Below are positions 20,033 through 27,886 of a stretch of 64,000 bases of DNA, piece after piece; within the stretch, counting starts at the first letter, position 1, and every line of letters begins with the position of its first letter. The DNA is from Stutzerimonas stutzeri (GTDB lineage: Bacteria > Pseudomonadota > Gammaproteobacteria > Pseudomonadales > Pseudomonadaceae): NCBI RefSeq assembly GCF_015291885.1, contig NZ_CP036186.1:2679001-2743000 (forward strand), given 5' to 3'. The notes beneath the pieces are model-generated. The model was not told the DNA's origin. It did no database searches and saw only the letters and a program-made list of their open reading frames with translations. The position numbers and the translations under genes are program-made.

Positions 20033-21904
20033 ATGACAACAAGATCGCACCCCGGCTCCAAACACCCACTGGCCATCGCCGTGCAATGCCTGGCACTGGC
20101 CGGCAGCCTTGCGTGGGCCGGCGCCGCACTCGCCAAACCGGTCAGCTGGGAAGACATCGCCAACGATCACGTGACCACCAGCAATGTGCTGCAGTACGGC
20201 ATGGGCACCAACGCCCAGCGCTGGAGTCCCCTGGCCCAGGTGAACGAAAGCAACGTGTTCAAGCTGACCCCGGCCTGGTCGTTTTCATTCGGTGACGAGA
20301 AGCAGCGCGGGCAGGAATCCCAAGCCATCGTCCATGACGGCGTGATCTACGTGACCGGCTCGTACTCCCGCGTCTTCGCGCTGGATGCAAAGACCGGCAA
20401 GCGCCTGTGGAGCTACGCCCATCGCCTGCCCGACGACATTCGCCCCTGCTGCGACGTAGTCAACCGCGGCGCTGCCATCTACGGCGACAAGATCTACTTC
20501 GGCACGCTCGATGCGCGCCTCGTCGCACTGAACAAAGACACCGGCAAGGTCGTCTGGAACAAGAAGTTTGGTGATCACGCCGCCGGCTACACCATGACCG
20601 GCGCGCCGACCCTGGTGAAAGATGGCAAGACGGGCAAGGTCCTGCTGGTGCATGGCAGCTCGGGTGACGAGTTCGGTATCGTCGGCAAGCTATTCGCTCG
20701 CGACCCGGATACCGGTGAAGAAGTCTGGATGCGCCCTTTCGTCGAGGGCCACATGGGGCGCCTCAACGGCAAGGACAGCACCCCCACCGGCGACATCAAA
20801 GCGCCCTCCTGGCCGGATGATCCCAACCACCCGACCGGCAAGAAGGAAGCCTGGAGCCAGGGCGGCGGCGCACCGTGGCAGAGCGCGAGCTTCGATCCGG
20901 AAACCAATACCATCATCGTCGGCGCTGGCAACCCGGCCCCATGGAACGGCTGGGAGCGCACCAGCGATGGCGGCGATCCGAAGGATTACGACAGCCTGTA
21001 CACCTCCGGCCAGGTCGGCGTCGACCCAAGTACCGGCGAGGTGAAGTGGTTCTACCAGCACACGCCGAACGACGCCTGGGACTTTTCCGGCAATAACGAA
21101 CTGGTGCTGTTCGACTACAAGGACAAGAACGGCAAGACCGTCAAGGCTACCGCTCACGCTGACCGTAACGGGTTCTTCTATGTTGTCGACCGCAAGGACG
21201 GCAAGTTGAAGAACGCCTTCCCCTTCGTGGACGGCATCACCTGGGCCAGTCATATCGACCTCGAAACCGGCCGCCCGGTAGAGAACGAGGGGCAGCGTCC
21301 ACCCAAGCCGGAACCGGGCGAAAAACATGGCAAATCGGTGGAGGTCTCCCCGCCCTTCCTTGGTGGCAAGAACTGGAACCCAATGGCGTACAGCCAGGAC
21401 ACAGGCCTGTTCTATGTACCCGCCAACCACTGGAAGGAGGATTACTGGACCGAGGAAGTCAGCTACAAGAAAGGCTCGGCCTACCTCGGCCAGGGTTTCC
21501 GCATCAAGCGCATGTTCGACGACCATGTCGGCATCCTGCGCGCAATGAACCCCACCACCGGCAAGGTGGAGTGGGAGCACAAGGAAAAGCTACCACTGTG
21601 GGCCGGCGTATTGGCCACCAAGGGCAACCTGGTATTCACCGGCACCAGCGACGGCTACTTCAAGGCCTTCAATGCGAAAACGGGTAAGGAACTGTGGAAG
21701 TTCCAGACCGGCAGCGGAATCATTTCTCCACCAGTAACCTGGGTTCAGGACGGCGAGCAGTACATCGGTGTCACCGTAGGCTACGGCGGTGCCGTACCGC
21801 TGTGGGGTGGAGACATGGCCGTGCTGACCAAGCCGGTCGCCCAGGGCGGCTCGTTCTGGGTGTTCAAGCTGCCGGATTGGGAAAACAAGACCGCGAAGCG
21901 TTGA
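20033..21904 (+). CDS. exaA: PQQ-dependent ethanol dehydrogenase, calcium type (ExaA/PedE)
   Basis: The 623-residue length equals that of P. aeruginosa ExaA as I recall it, and the sequence is close throughout. The signal peptide ends at AALA (residue 34). Cysteines 139-140 are the vicinal disulfide, equal to Cys105-106 of the mature enzyme. Asp350 is the catalytic base (mature Asp316) in AWDFSG; two residues later is Ser352, not Asp, which marks a calcium-dependent enzyme. It oxidises ethanol and other alcohols in the periplasm. ATG 20033 follows AAGGGA; an in-frame extension upstream would cover the intergenic control region. A 12-bp hairpin follows the stop. Confidence 0.95.
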   Translation: MTTRSHPGSKHPLAIAVQCLALAGSLAWAGAALAKPVSWEDIANDHVTTSNVLQYGMGTNAQRWSPLAQVNESNVFKLTPAWSFSFGDEKQRGQESQAIVHDGVIYVTGSYSRVFALDAKTGKRLWSYAHRLPDDIRPCCDVVNRGAAIYGDKIYFGTLDARLVALNKDTGKVVWNKKFGDHAAGYTMTGAPTLVKDGKTGKVLLVHGSSGDEFGIVGKLFARDPDTGEEVWMRPFVEGHMGRLNGKDSTPTGDIKAPSWPDDPNHPTGKKEAWSQGGGAPWQSASFDPETNTIIVGAGNPAPWNGWERTSDGGDPKDYDSLYTSGQVGVDPSTGEVKWFYQHTPNDAWDFSGNNELVLFDYKDKNGKTVKATAHADRNGFFYVVDRKDGKLKNAFPFVDGITWASHIDLETGRPVENEGQRPPKPEPGEKHGKSVEVSPPFLGGKNWNPMAYSQDTGLFYVPANHWKEDYWTEEVSYKKGSAYLGQGFRIKRMFDDHVGILRAMNPTTGKVEWEHKEKLPLWAGVLATKGNLVFTGTSDGYFKAFNAKTGKELWKFQTGSGIISPPVTWVQDGEQYIGVTVGYGGAVPLWGGDMAVLTKPVAQGGSFWVFKLPDWENKTAKR

Positions 21905-21907
21905 GTT

Positions 21908-21940
21908 GAAGCGTGCCCGTCGTACTGGCGGGCACGCTTC
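21908..21940. terminator. Hairpin after exaA
   Basis: A perfect 12-bp stem GAAGCGTGCCCG/CGGGCACGCTTC with a nine-base loop begins four bases after the exaA stop. There is no T run, so it may be a partial terminator or an mRNA-stabilising 3' hairpin. Confidence 0.6.
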
Positions 21941-21946
21941 GGGCAG

Positions 21947-21956
21947 CACCAAGGTA
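21947..21956. promoter_or_regulatory. TACCTTGGTA-like box, site G (pentapeptide gene)
   Basis: Reads CACCAAGGTA (minus strand TACCTTGGTG), 114 bases before the pentapeptide-repeat gene, between the exaA hairpin and the folded element at 21961. Confidence 0.45.
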
Positions 21957-21960
21957 ATGC

Positions 21961-22034
21961 GGTTCACACGGCGCGCCTGGCCTAAGCGGCTCTTAGTTGG
22001 CGCTCTCGCCGACAAGCCAAAACGCCGTGTGACC
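21961..22034. other. Structured 74-base element in the leader of the pentapeptide gene
   Basis: The outer arms GGTTCACACGGCG (21961-21973) and CGCCGTGTGACC (22023-22034) pair over 12 bp with a one-base bulge. Inside are two smaller stems: CTAAG/CTTAG around CGGCT, and TTGGCG/CGCCGA around CTCT. This gives a three-way-junction shape. It may be a leader RNA or an intergenic repeat; it does not match any riboswitch I recognise. Confidence 0.4.
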
Positions 22035-22069
22035 GCCTTCCACCCGTCCATCCCTCGGATAAATCACCC

Positions 22070-22723
22070 ATGACGACACTCTCTCGCCTACTCCTACCGC
22101 TTGCGCTGCTAGCCAGCTGCGTTAGCTTCGCTGCCGAAGACGGTCCGCTTATCATCAACGGATGTGTTCTTGAGCCCGATAGTCAATGTGCCAACACCGA
22201 CCTGCGCGGCGCCGACCTGAGCAATCAGGATCTACGGCGGATCAACCTCGCCGGCGCCAACCTAAGCGGTGCAAACCTGCGTCACGCGGTGCTCGATCTA
22301 GCCAACCTGGAAAAAGCCAACCTCACCGACGCCACCCTGAACCGCGCCAGCCTGCAGCAGGCCAATCTGCGCCTGGCCAACTTCACCAACGCCCGGCTGA
22401 TTGCCATTCAAGGCTGGGGACTTTTCGCCCAAGCGGCGCAGTTCAAGGGCGCCGACCTCACCGGTGCTTACCTTGAGTTTGCTCGCATGAGCGGCGCCAG
22501 GATGCACAGCAGTAATCTGCACGCCGCGGATCTGGAAATGACCTGGCTAAGCAAAGCCGACCTCAAAGGCGCCAACCTCACCGATGCCAACCTGCAGGAA
22601 GCCAAGCTCAACGACGCCAATCTGGGCGATGCGGTACTGACCGGTGCACGCCGGCATTACGCGACCTTTCAGGGCACCAATATGGAGGGCTGCAAGGACT
22701 GCCCGCACGACTGGGAAAAATGA
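22070..22723 (+). CDS. Exported pentapeptide-repeat protein, probable lipoprotein
   Basis: A 217-residue protein. Residues about 43-205 are A(D/N)LxG-type pentapeptide repeats, which fold into a right-handed quadrilateral beta helix. The N-terminus MTTLSR, a hydrophobic run and LLASC at residues 13-17 fit a lipoprotein signal with acylated Cys17. Further cysteines are at 32 and 40, and a C-terminal CKDC at 208-211 could form disulfides in the periplasm. A pentapeptide-repeat gene also sits next to pedE in P. putida as I recall. Its function is unknown; location beside exaA and a regulon box upstream suggest a role in alcohol oxidation. Confidence 0.8.
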   Translation: MTTLSRLLLPLALLASCVSFAAEDGPLIINGCVLEPDSQCANTDLRGADLSNQDLRRINLAGANLSGANLRHAVLDLANLEKANLTDATLNRASLQQANLRLANFTNARLIAIQGWGLFAQAAQFKGADLTGAYLEFARMSGARMHSSNLHAADLEMTWLSKADLKGANLTDANLQEAKLNDANLGDAVLTGARRHYATFQGTNMEGCKDCPHDWEK

Positions 22724-22727
22724 CAGC

Positions 22728-22790
22728 AATGCCCTGAAAGGCCGAGCCGCCCAAGCCGATTGTCTGGCTCAATCAGGGTCATTGAAAAAT
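22728..22790 (+). terminator. Hairpin after the pentapeptide-repeat gene
   Basis: The arms AATGCCCTGA (22728-22737) and TCAGGGTCATT (22773-22783) pair with one bulge, an inner GAGCC/GGCTC stem adds support, and GAAAAATC follows. Confidence 0.5.
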
Positions 22791-22874
22791 CTGTAGCAGT
22801 GCTCCCTAACGAAATACATCCAGTCGCCGATTAAATGACTAGGCGATCTTGCCTCACAACTGGATGCGAATACG

Positions 22875-24191
22875 ATGTTCAACAATCACCTCAAGCGCGA
22901 ACTGGCCGAGTTACGCGAAGAAGTCGCGATCAACGGCCAGATCAAGGATTCGCTCTACACGGAGATGATGGTTCTGGAAGTGGACCGGCAAGGACGCATC
23001 GAACACGCCAACGAATTGTTTCTGAGCGAGATGGGCTTTCGCCGCGACGATCTCATCGGCCGCCCGCTCGACGATTTCTTCACTGAGCAGTTTCGTAGCG
23101 AACCCAATTACGCTCGCCTCAAGAGCGCCATGCAGCGCGCCGAGCACGTCAGCGGTGCCTACCGACTGCTACGCAGCGATGGCCAGGAAGCCTGGCTGCG
23201 CTCGATCTGGCAACCGATCAAGGGCTCGGACGGGACGCTGCATCGCTTCACCCTGTGCGCGACTAACCTGACGCGCACCATCGAAACGTCACGCGAACAT
23301 GAAAGCTTGATCAACGCGTTGATGCGCTCGACTGCCGTCATCGAATTCGACCTGAGCGGGCATGTCATCACTGCAAACAAGCATTTTCTCGACGGCATGG
23401 GCTATCGCCTCGAGCAGATCAAGGGCAAGCACCACCGCATGTTCTGCGAACGCGAGGAAGCCGACTCGGCCGCGTACCGGGAGTTCTGGGCCAGACTGAA
23501 CCGCGGTGAGTACATCGTCGAACGCTTCAAGCGCATCGACGCACACGGCCAAACCGTCTGGCTCGAAGCCTCCTACAACCCGGTGCACGACGCCTACGGC
23601 AAGTTGTACAAGGTGATCAAGTTCGCCACGGTCGTCACCGATCAGGTCAACCGTGAGCTGGCGGTCGCCGAGGCCGCGACCATTGCCTACGACACCTCGC
23701 AACACACCGACCTCAGCGCTCAGCGTGGCGCCCAAGTCGTTCAACAAACGGTTGACGTGATGCGCCGTATCGCGCAGCAGATGCAGCAGGCCTCGGACGG
23801 TATCGAGGCGCTCGACAAACAGTCCCAGCTGATCAGCGCGATCCTCAAGACCATCAGCGGCATCGCCGATCAGACCAATCTGCTGGCACTAAACGCAGCC
23901 ATCGAGGCGGCCAGAGCCGGCGACCAAGGCCGCGGCTTCGCAGTGGTCGCAGATGAAGTGCGCCAACTGGCTGCGCGAACCAGCAATGCGGCCGCGGAAA
24001 TTATTGGCGTTGTGCAGAAGAACCAGGATCTCGCGCAAGCGGCGGTGCAAAGCATGTCCACCAGCCGTAGCCAGGCCGAACAGGGCCTGGAGTTCGCCAA
24101 CCAGGCAGGAGCGGTAATCGTCGAGATTCAGGACGGCGCCCAGCGCGTGGTCAGCGCGGTTGGCCAGTTCGCCAGTCAGCTGAAGACCTGA
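22875..24191 (+). CDS. Soluble PAS-PAS-MCP chemoreceptor (BdlA-like)
   Basis: A 438-residue protein without membrane segments. Two PAS domains (about residues 25-125 and 148-250) precede a short methyl-accepting signalling domain (about 275-438), whose hairpin tip contains the conserved [21 protein letters not shown]. Tandem PAS plus MCP is the layout of BdlA, the biofilm dispersion regulator of P. aeruginosa, and of Aer-like cytoplasmic sensors. PAS domains would sense redox state or oxygen, probably through a bound cofactor; which one cannot be told. It lies inside the quinoprotein island but has no TACCTTGGTA-type box upstream. Confidence 0.82.
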   Translation: MFNNHLKRELAELREEVAINGQIKDSLYTEMMVLEVDRQGRIEHANELFLSEMGFRRDDLIGRPLDDFFTEQFRSEPNYARLKSAMQRAEHVSGAYRLLRSDGQEAWLRSIWQPIKGSDGTLHRFTLCATNLTRTIETSREHESLINALMRSTAVIEFDLSGHVITANKHFLDGMGYRLEQIKGKHHRMFCEREEADSAAYREFWARLNRGEYIVERFKRIDAHGQTVWLEASYNPVHDAYGKLYKVIKFATVVTDQVNRELAVAEAATIAYDTSQHTDLSAQRGAQVVQQTVDVMRRIAQQMQQASDGIEALDKQSQLISAILKTISGIADQTNLLALNAAIEAARAGDQGRGFAVVADEVRQLAARTSNAAAEIIGVVQKNQDLAQAAVQSMSTSRSQAEQGLEFANQAGAVIVEIQDGAQRVVSAVGQFASQLKT

Positions 24192-24349
24192 TGAAAGCAG
24201 AGTGTCGCCCCGAGCTTAACGCCGACGGGTTCTAGACTCTGAAAGAACAGCGACACGCAAACTGCCCGGCGAGCTCTCAAAACGGGCGTTTGGGGCTGGC
24301 AAAGAGGCAGCCCGCATCGCCTGTATTTCTGGTTTCCGAGGACTAACGA

Positions 24350-24985
24350 TTGAGCCAGAAGCTGATCATTCACATCCCGCAACACACCGAGCTCGACGTG
24401 TTACCCGCGTTCGAGGGCATCACATACGAACGCATTTTCACTCCGGCGACACCGGACGAGTTTCGTGTAGCGGCAGATGAAATAGCGGCGTTCAGCTGCA
24501 TCGGCTTCGATACCGAATCCAAGCCGACCTTCAAGGTCGGCGAGGTTTCCAGCGGCCCGCACCTGATCCAGTTCGCCACGCCAGAAAAGGCCTATCTGTT
24601 TCAAATTGGTGCGCCAGGCTGCATTGAGGCGGCGCGCAGCGTGCTTCAGGCACGGGATATTGTGAAGATCGGTTTCGGATTGAAGTCCGATCGCAGTCGA
24701 CTGCGCAGCAAGCTGGATATCCAGCCTAACCAGCTCCTCGATCTCGGCTCGACGCTTCGCTATCAAGGCAAGAAAGGCCAGGTTGGCCTGCGTGGCGCGG
24801 TAGCCGGAATCCTCAACGCAAGGATCAACAAATCCCGCAGCGTGGCAACGTCTAACTGGGCAAGGGCAGTGCTGACGCCAGCTCAACAAATCTATGCAGC
24901 GAACGATGCCTACGCAGCGTTGCAGGTATTTCTTGGTCTCCCCGCCGAGCAGCGCCAGCTGCTGGTGGGCGAAGACCGATGCTGA
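24350..24985 (+). CDS. Ribonuclease D-like 3'-5' exonuclease domain protein
   Basis: A 211-residue single-domain DEDDy exonuclease. The first acidic pair is in FDTES (Exo I), the second region is IGFGLKSDRSRL, and the third is the Tyr/Asp pair in YAANDAYAAL (Exo III, YxxxD). It is much shorter than RNase D, lacking HRDC domains, so it resembles the stand-alone 3'-5' exonuclease family. The start is TTG at 24350 with GAGGA eight bases upstream; no suitable ATG lies nearby. Why it sits between a chemoreceptor and eraR is unclear. Confidence 0.75.
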   Translation: MSQKLIIHIPQHTELDVLPAFEGITYERIFTPATPDEFRVAADEIAAFSCIGFDTESKPTFKVGEVSSGPHLIQFATPEKAYLFQIGAPGCIEAARSVLQARDIVKIGFGLKSDRSRLRSKLDIQPNQLLDLGSTLRYQGKKGQVGLRGAVAGILNARINKSRSVATSNWARAVLTPAQQIYAANDAYAALQVFLGLPAEQRQLLVGEDRC

Positions 24986-25054
24986 TTCTGGAGCTTGCGC
25001 CAATCAGCAAACAGACATTGCGGACCGCTCCGACCGATGTCGGAATCAGCCTGA

Positions 25055-25714
25055 TCAGGCTTCGCACAGCATGCGCTCGCCGATGCGCAACAACCCCTGA
25101 TCGATGGCCAAGTGCACCAGTTCGGCCTGGGAGGTGATTTCCAGTTTGTTTTTCAGCAACGCCATATGGTTCGAAACAGTCTTGCTACTGATGCACAGAC
25201 GCTCGGCAATCTCGCGGTTACCGATTCCGCGGGCGAGCATGATGAAAATCTCCATCTCCCGTGGCGTCATCTCGGCCAGGCGGCCCTTGATCGGCGACTG
25301 CGAGGGCCTCTGGCAGGCCAACTCGGTTGCCAGTGGCTGTTCGATGAAGGACTGCCCAGAGAGCACTTTACGTACCGCTTCGACCAGCACGTCCGGCGCG
25401 CAGCGCTTGGTCAGGTAACCGGACGCCCCGGCATCCAATGCCTGCCGTACCAACGCCAGTTCATCGTGCATGCTGAAGATCAGCACCGGAAGCAGCGGCA
25501 AGCGCTGCCGCAGACGTCGGCAGGTTTCCAGGCCGCTGATCCCGGGCAGGCCCAAGTCGAGAACCACCAGGCTAGGGATGCTCTCCTGCACCTGCAGCAG
25601 CGCCTGCTCGCCGCTCGCCGCCTCGCTGACCGTCACCTCGGGGAGCAACGCGGTGAGCAGACTGGCGTAGCCCTGACGTACCACCGCATGGTCATCCACC
25701 AATAGGATCTTCAT
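25055..25714 (-). CDS. eraR: NarL/LuxR-family response regulator (EraR/PedR2 type)
   Basis: A 219-residue response regulator: receiver domain with phospho-acceptor Asp53 (VVLDLGLPG), Lys in YLTKR, then a LuxR-type helix-turn-helix (MTPREMEIFIMLARGIGNREIAERLCISSKTVSNHM region, residues about 150-205). It overlaps the kinase gene by four bases (ATGA). In P. aeruginosa EraSR (ExaDE) controls exaA, and in P. putida the related PedS2/PedR2 pair controls the lanthanide switch between pedE and pedH. The naming is from gene order and similarity recalled, not from a search. It is a candidate binder of the TACCTTGGTA boxes. Confidence 0.85.
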   Translation of the reverse strand: MKILLVDDHAVVRQGYASLLTALLPEVTVSEAASGEQALLQVQESIPSLVVLDLGLPGISGLETCRRLRQRLPLLPVLIFSMHDELALVRQALDAGASGYLTKRCAPDVLVEAVRKVLSGQSFIEQPLATELACQRPSQSPIKGRLAEMTPREMEIFIMLARGIGNREIAERLCISSKTVSNHMALLKNKLEITSQAELVHLAIDQGLLRIGERMLCEA

Positions 25715-26976
25715 GGTGCTACCTCTTTCAATGCCAGGTTTAGATAGAGCATCCAGCCGCTCCCGGGCCGGTGTTTCAGGCGCAGTCGAGCGCCAAGGCA
25801 GCGCGCATGCTCGACCATCGAGCGCAGACCGACCCCTGCCTGCTCGGGCGGGAGACCGTGGCCGTTGTCGCAAAGCAGCAGGCGCAGGCCGTTGCTTTTG
25901 CCGCGCAGATGCACCCGCACCCGTGTAGCGCGCGCATGACGGGCTACATTGGTCAGCGCCTCTTGCACCATGCGGTACAAATGAACCTTGGCCTCCATCG
26001 ACAGCGCGGGAATCGCTCCCTGCAGCCGGACTTCACACGCGATACCTTGCGTGTTCTGCCATTGCTCAGCGAGCTGACCGATAGCATCCTCAAGGTCCAG
26101 GTGATCGAGCATGACCGGATAGAGGTCGTGCACCAGCGCGCGAAAGCCGTTCTGCAGGTCAAGGCTGTGTTGCTCAAGATGGGCCGCATTTTCACGCACG
26201 GCGTCGGGCTGGTCTGCTTGCACACGCAACAAGCAGACCCGGGCACGGATTCCGGCGAGGTACTGGCCAAGGTCATCATGCAGCGCCTGAGCCAGCCGGG
26301 TGCGCTCGCGCTCCTGCAAGGCGAGCAGTGCCTGAGTCAACCGGTCGTTATCTGCCCGAGTGTCCTCAAGCGCAGCAGCCATGTGATTGAAGCGCTCGGC
26401 CAATTGGCGGGCTTCGGCAAACCGATGGGACGCTAAGCGGGTATCCAGGCGACCGTCGGCAATACGCACCAGCGCACCCAGCAGCTCGCCCAGCACTCGC
26501 ATTCCAGGTTGCACGGCCCAGCGAATCGCCAGCAGGCATAGCAGCAGCGCGAAGCCGAACAGCACCAGCAGCTGCAGCAGCGAATCTTTGACCTCTTCGA
26601 CTTCATCACTCGGATCGACGCTGATCTGCAGACGCTCGCCATTGGGCAGTTGCACCACCGTTGGCGAAACCTGCTCAGCCGGATACAACCAGGCACCGAG
26701 CCTGTCATCGAAGGTCGATTCGGCTACGTTTAGCTCGCCTTCCTGCTCCGTCAACCAATGCACGCGAATGTGTCGCAGGCTATTGGTAAGGCCCGGGCGC
26801 AAAGACTCGGGATCACGCTCGGCCATTTCACTGAGATAGCCCACCACCGCGGCAGCGGCATTGAGCTCGCGCTGCACGTCATGGCTGGCCTGGCGGATCA
26901 GCACCGCCAGGCAAACCAGCGTGACCAACGCAAAAAACAGCGTGACCAGCAGGTTAATTCGCCAGAGCGCAGACAT
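25711..26976 (-). CDS. eraS: Sensor histidine kinase of NarX/DesK type (EraS/PedS2 type)
   Basis: A 421-residue membrane kinase. Transmembrane helices are at about residues 8-28 and 134-155, with a small periplasmic sensor of about 105 residues between them. A HAMP-like linker follows, then the HisKA_3 phospho-acceptor His233 in ALHDDLGQYL, and an HATPase domain with NVARHA (N box) and DNGHGLP (G1). The periplasmic part holds acidic residues (DPSDEVEEVKD just before the second helix) that could bind a metal; this is only a suggestion. The kinase lies between the cupredoxin-like gene and eraR on the same strand. Confidence 0.87.
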   Translation of the reverse strand: MSALWRINLLVTLFFALVTLVCLAVLIRQASHDVQRELNAAAAVVGYLSEMAERDPESLRPGLTNSLRHIRVHWLTEQEGELNVAESTFDDRLGAWLYPAEQVSPTVVQLPNGERLQISVDPSDEVEEVKDSLLQLLVLFGFALLLCLLAIRWAVQPGMRVLGELLGALVRIADGRLDTRLASHRFAEARQLAERFNHMAAALEDTRADNDRLTQALLALQERERTRLAQALHDDLGQYLAGIRARVCLLRVQADQPDAVRENAAHLEQHSLDLQNGFRALVHDLYPVMLDHLDLEDAIGQLAEQWQNTQGIACEVRLQGAIPALSMEAKVHLYRMVQEALTNVARHARATRVRVHLRGKSNGLRLLLCDNGHGLPPEQAGVGLRSMVEHARCLGARLRLKHRPGSGWMLYLNLALKEVAP

Positions 26977-27033
26977 GTCTCAGATCTCCGGTAGTCAATG
27001 GGCCGTCGAGCGGCCTGGGCAATGCAGCAAGCC

Positions 27034-27471
27034 TCACTTGACTACGAATCGGCCTTCCATTCCCTTGTTCTGCAGTCCCTTGCAGTAAAACGGATAGCTA
27101 CCTGGCTTGATCGGCAGGAAAAAAATCTCAGCTTCACCGGCATCTTCAAATTCCAGCTCGACCAGGGTGATGGTTTTGATTTCCACCCCGCCCGCCTCGA
27201 TCTTGCGCAGGAAAATGGATTGGGCGAATTCGGGAGCCTGGAAAGCGCACTCCTTTTGCCCGTCGGAACTCACCTTTAGCTGGTAGGCAACGCCAGTTTC
27301 CAGCTGGTACTCCTTTTGTGAGACGGCGTAGTCGCTCTCCTCCGAGCCGAACCGCAGGTCTGGCAACGCCTGGGTACGACGAGTGAGATCGCCGGCAGCA
27401 TGACTCTGATCGAAACCGATCAGGCTACCGATGAGCAGGAGGTTGAGCAGCAGCGCTTTGTAAGTGGGCAT
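27034..27471 (-). CDS. Cupredoxin-like exported protein lacking canonical copper histidines
   Basis: A 145-residue protein with a signal peptide ending near SHAA and a C-terminal cupredoxin-like strand pattern (FFLPIKPGSYPFYC...MEGRFVVK). In blue copper proteins Cys, His and Met near the end, plus an earlier His, bind copper. Here Cys130 and Met138 are kept, but the intervening His is replaced by Asn135. The earlier region around residue 75 (QKECAFQ) has a Cys and no His. Copper binding of the usual kind is therefore doubtful. The gene heads the eraS-eraR operon and is similar in position to PA1981 of P. aeruginosa. A perfect copy of the regulon box lies 65 bases upstream. Confidence 0.75.
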   Translation of the reverse strand: MPTYKALLLNLLLIGSLIGFDQSHAAGDLTRRTQALPDLRFGSEESDYAVSQKEYQLETGVAYQLKVSSDGQKECAFQAPEFAQSIFLRKIEAGGVEIKTITLVELEFEDAGEAEIFFLPIKPGSYPFYCKGLQNKGMEGRFVVK

Positions 27472-27534
27472 GGCGATGGCCTCGTTTATTGTTTTCGGTG
27501 GCCCATCCTAAGGCGCACCCCGCCGCCCAGCTTC

Positions 27535-27546
27535 CTACCTTGGTAG
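27535..27546. promoter_or_regulatory. TACCTTGGTA box, site C (cupredoxin-eraSR operon)
   Basis: CTACCTTGGTAG is a 12-base near-perfect dyad with half sites CTACC and GGTAG. It lies 65 bases upstream of the cupredoxin-like start, so the regulator operon may be under its own control. Confidence 0.55.
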
Positions 27547-27579
27547 CGGCCGATTGCGTTCAGGCTCGCCGCAACCCTG

Positions 27580-27632
27580 CGGATTTGGTTTGCCCAGAAT
27601 GCATCTACGTGGTGAGGCAAACCCGCAATCCG
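27580..27632. repeat. Inverted repeat, REP-like
   Basis: The left arm CGGATTTGGTTTGCC (27580-27594) faces the right arm GGCAAACCCGCAATCCG (27616-27632). They pair over about 14 bases with a small bulge and a 21-base loop. It could be a transcription barrier between the two divergent promoters. Confidence 0.5.
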
Positions 27633-27707
27633 TCCCTGAGCGCGGTTCAGCCGCTCGGTAGTGTGGTCCCGCCACAGCGGGCTCGATCAGCAACCCGCCA
27701 AAACCAG

Positions 27708-27731
27708 TACCAAAGTAGCAAGACCAAGGTA
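27708..27731. promoter_or_regulatory. Tandem TACCTTGGTA-like boxes, sites D1 and D2 (chemoreceptor)
   Basis: Two copies in the same orientation: TACCAAAGTA at 27708-27717 and GACCAAGGTA at 27722-27731, with starts 14 bases apart. They lie about 155 bases before the chemoreceptor start. Tandem spacing would place two regulator dimers on nearby DNA turns. Confidence 0.5.
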
Positions 27732-27886
27732 TCACTCAACAAATCGCGTTGCGGGCCGCCATAACGGTACACGTGATGCCAAATGGACATCGGCCTCCTT
27801 CGACTGCACTACGCCAGAGAATCCCGGCGTTCCGCCGTGCACGAACGTAACCAGTTTTCTTGCGCTATTCAGGAGTGGGAACCGTG

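Larger units (their letters stand above)
27472..27886. other. Divergent control region between the cupredoxin-like gene and a chemoreceptor
   Basis: A 415-base gap without a convincing gene. It contains regulon box C, a long inverted repeat, the tandem boxes D1 and D2, and an AGGAG ribosome site at 27871. The density of sites makes it the main control region of the island. Confidence 0.6.
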
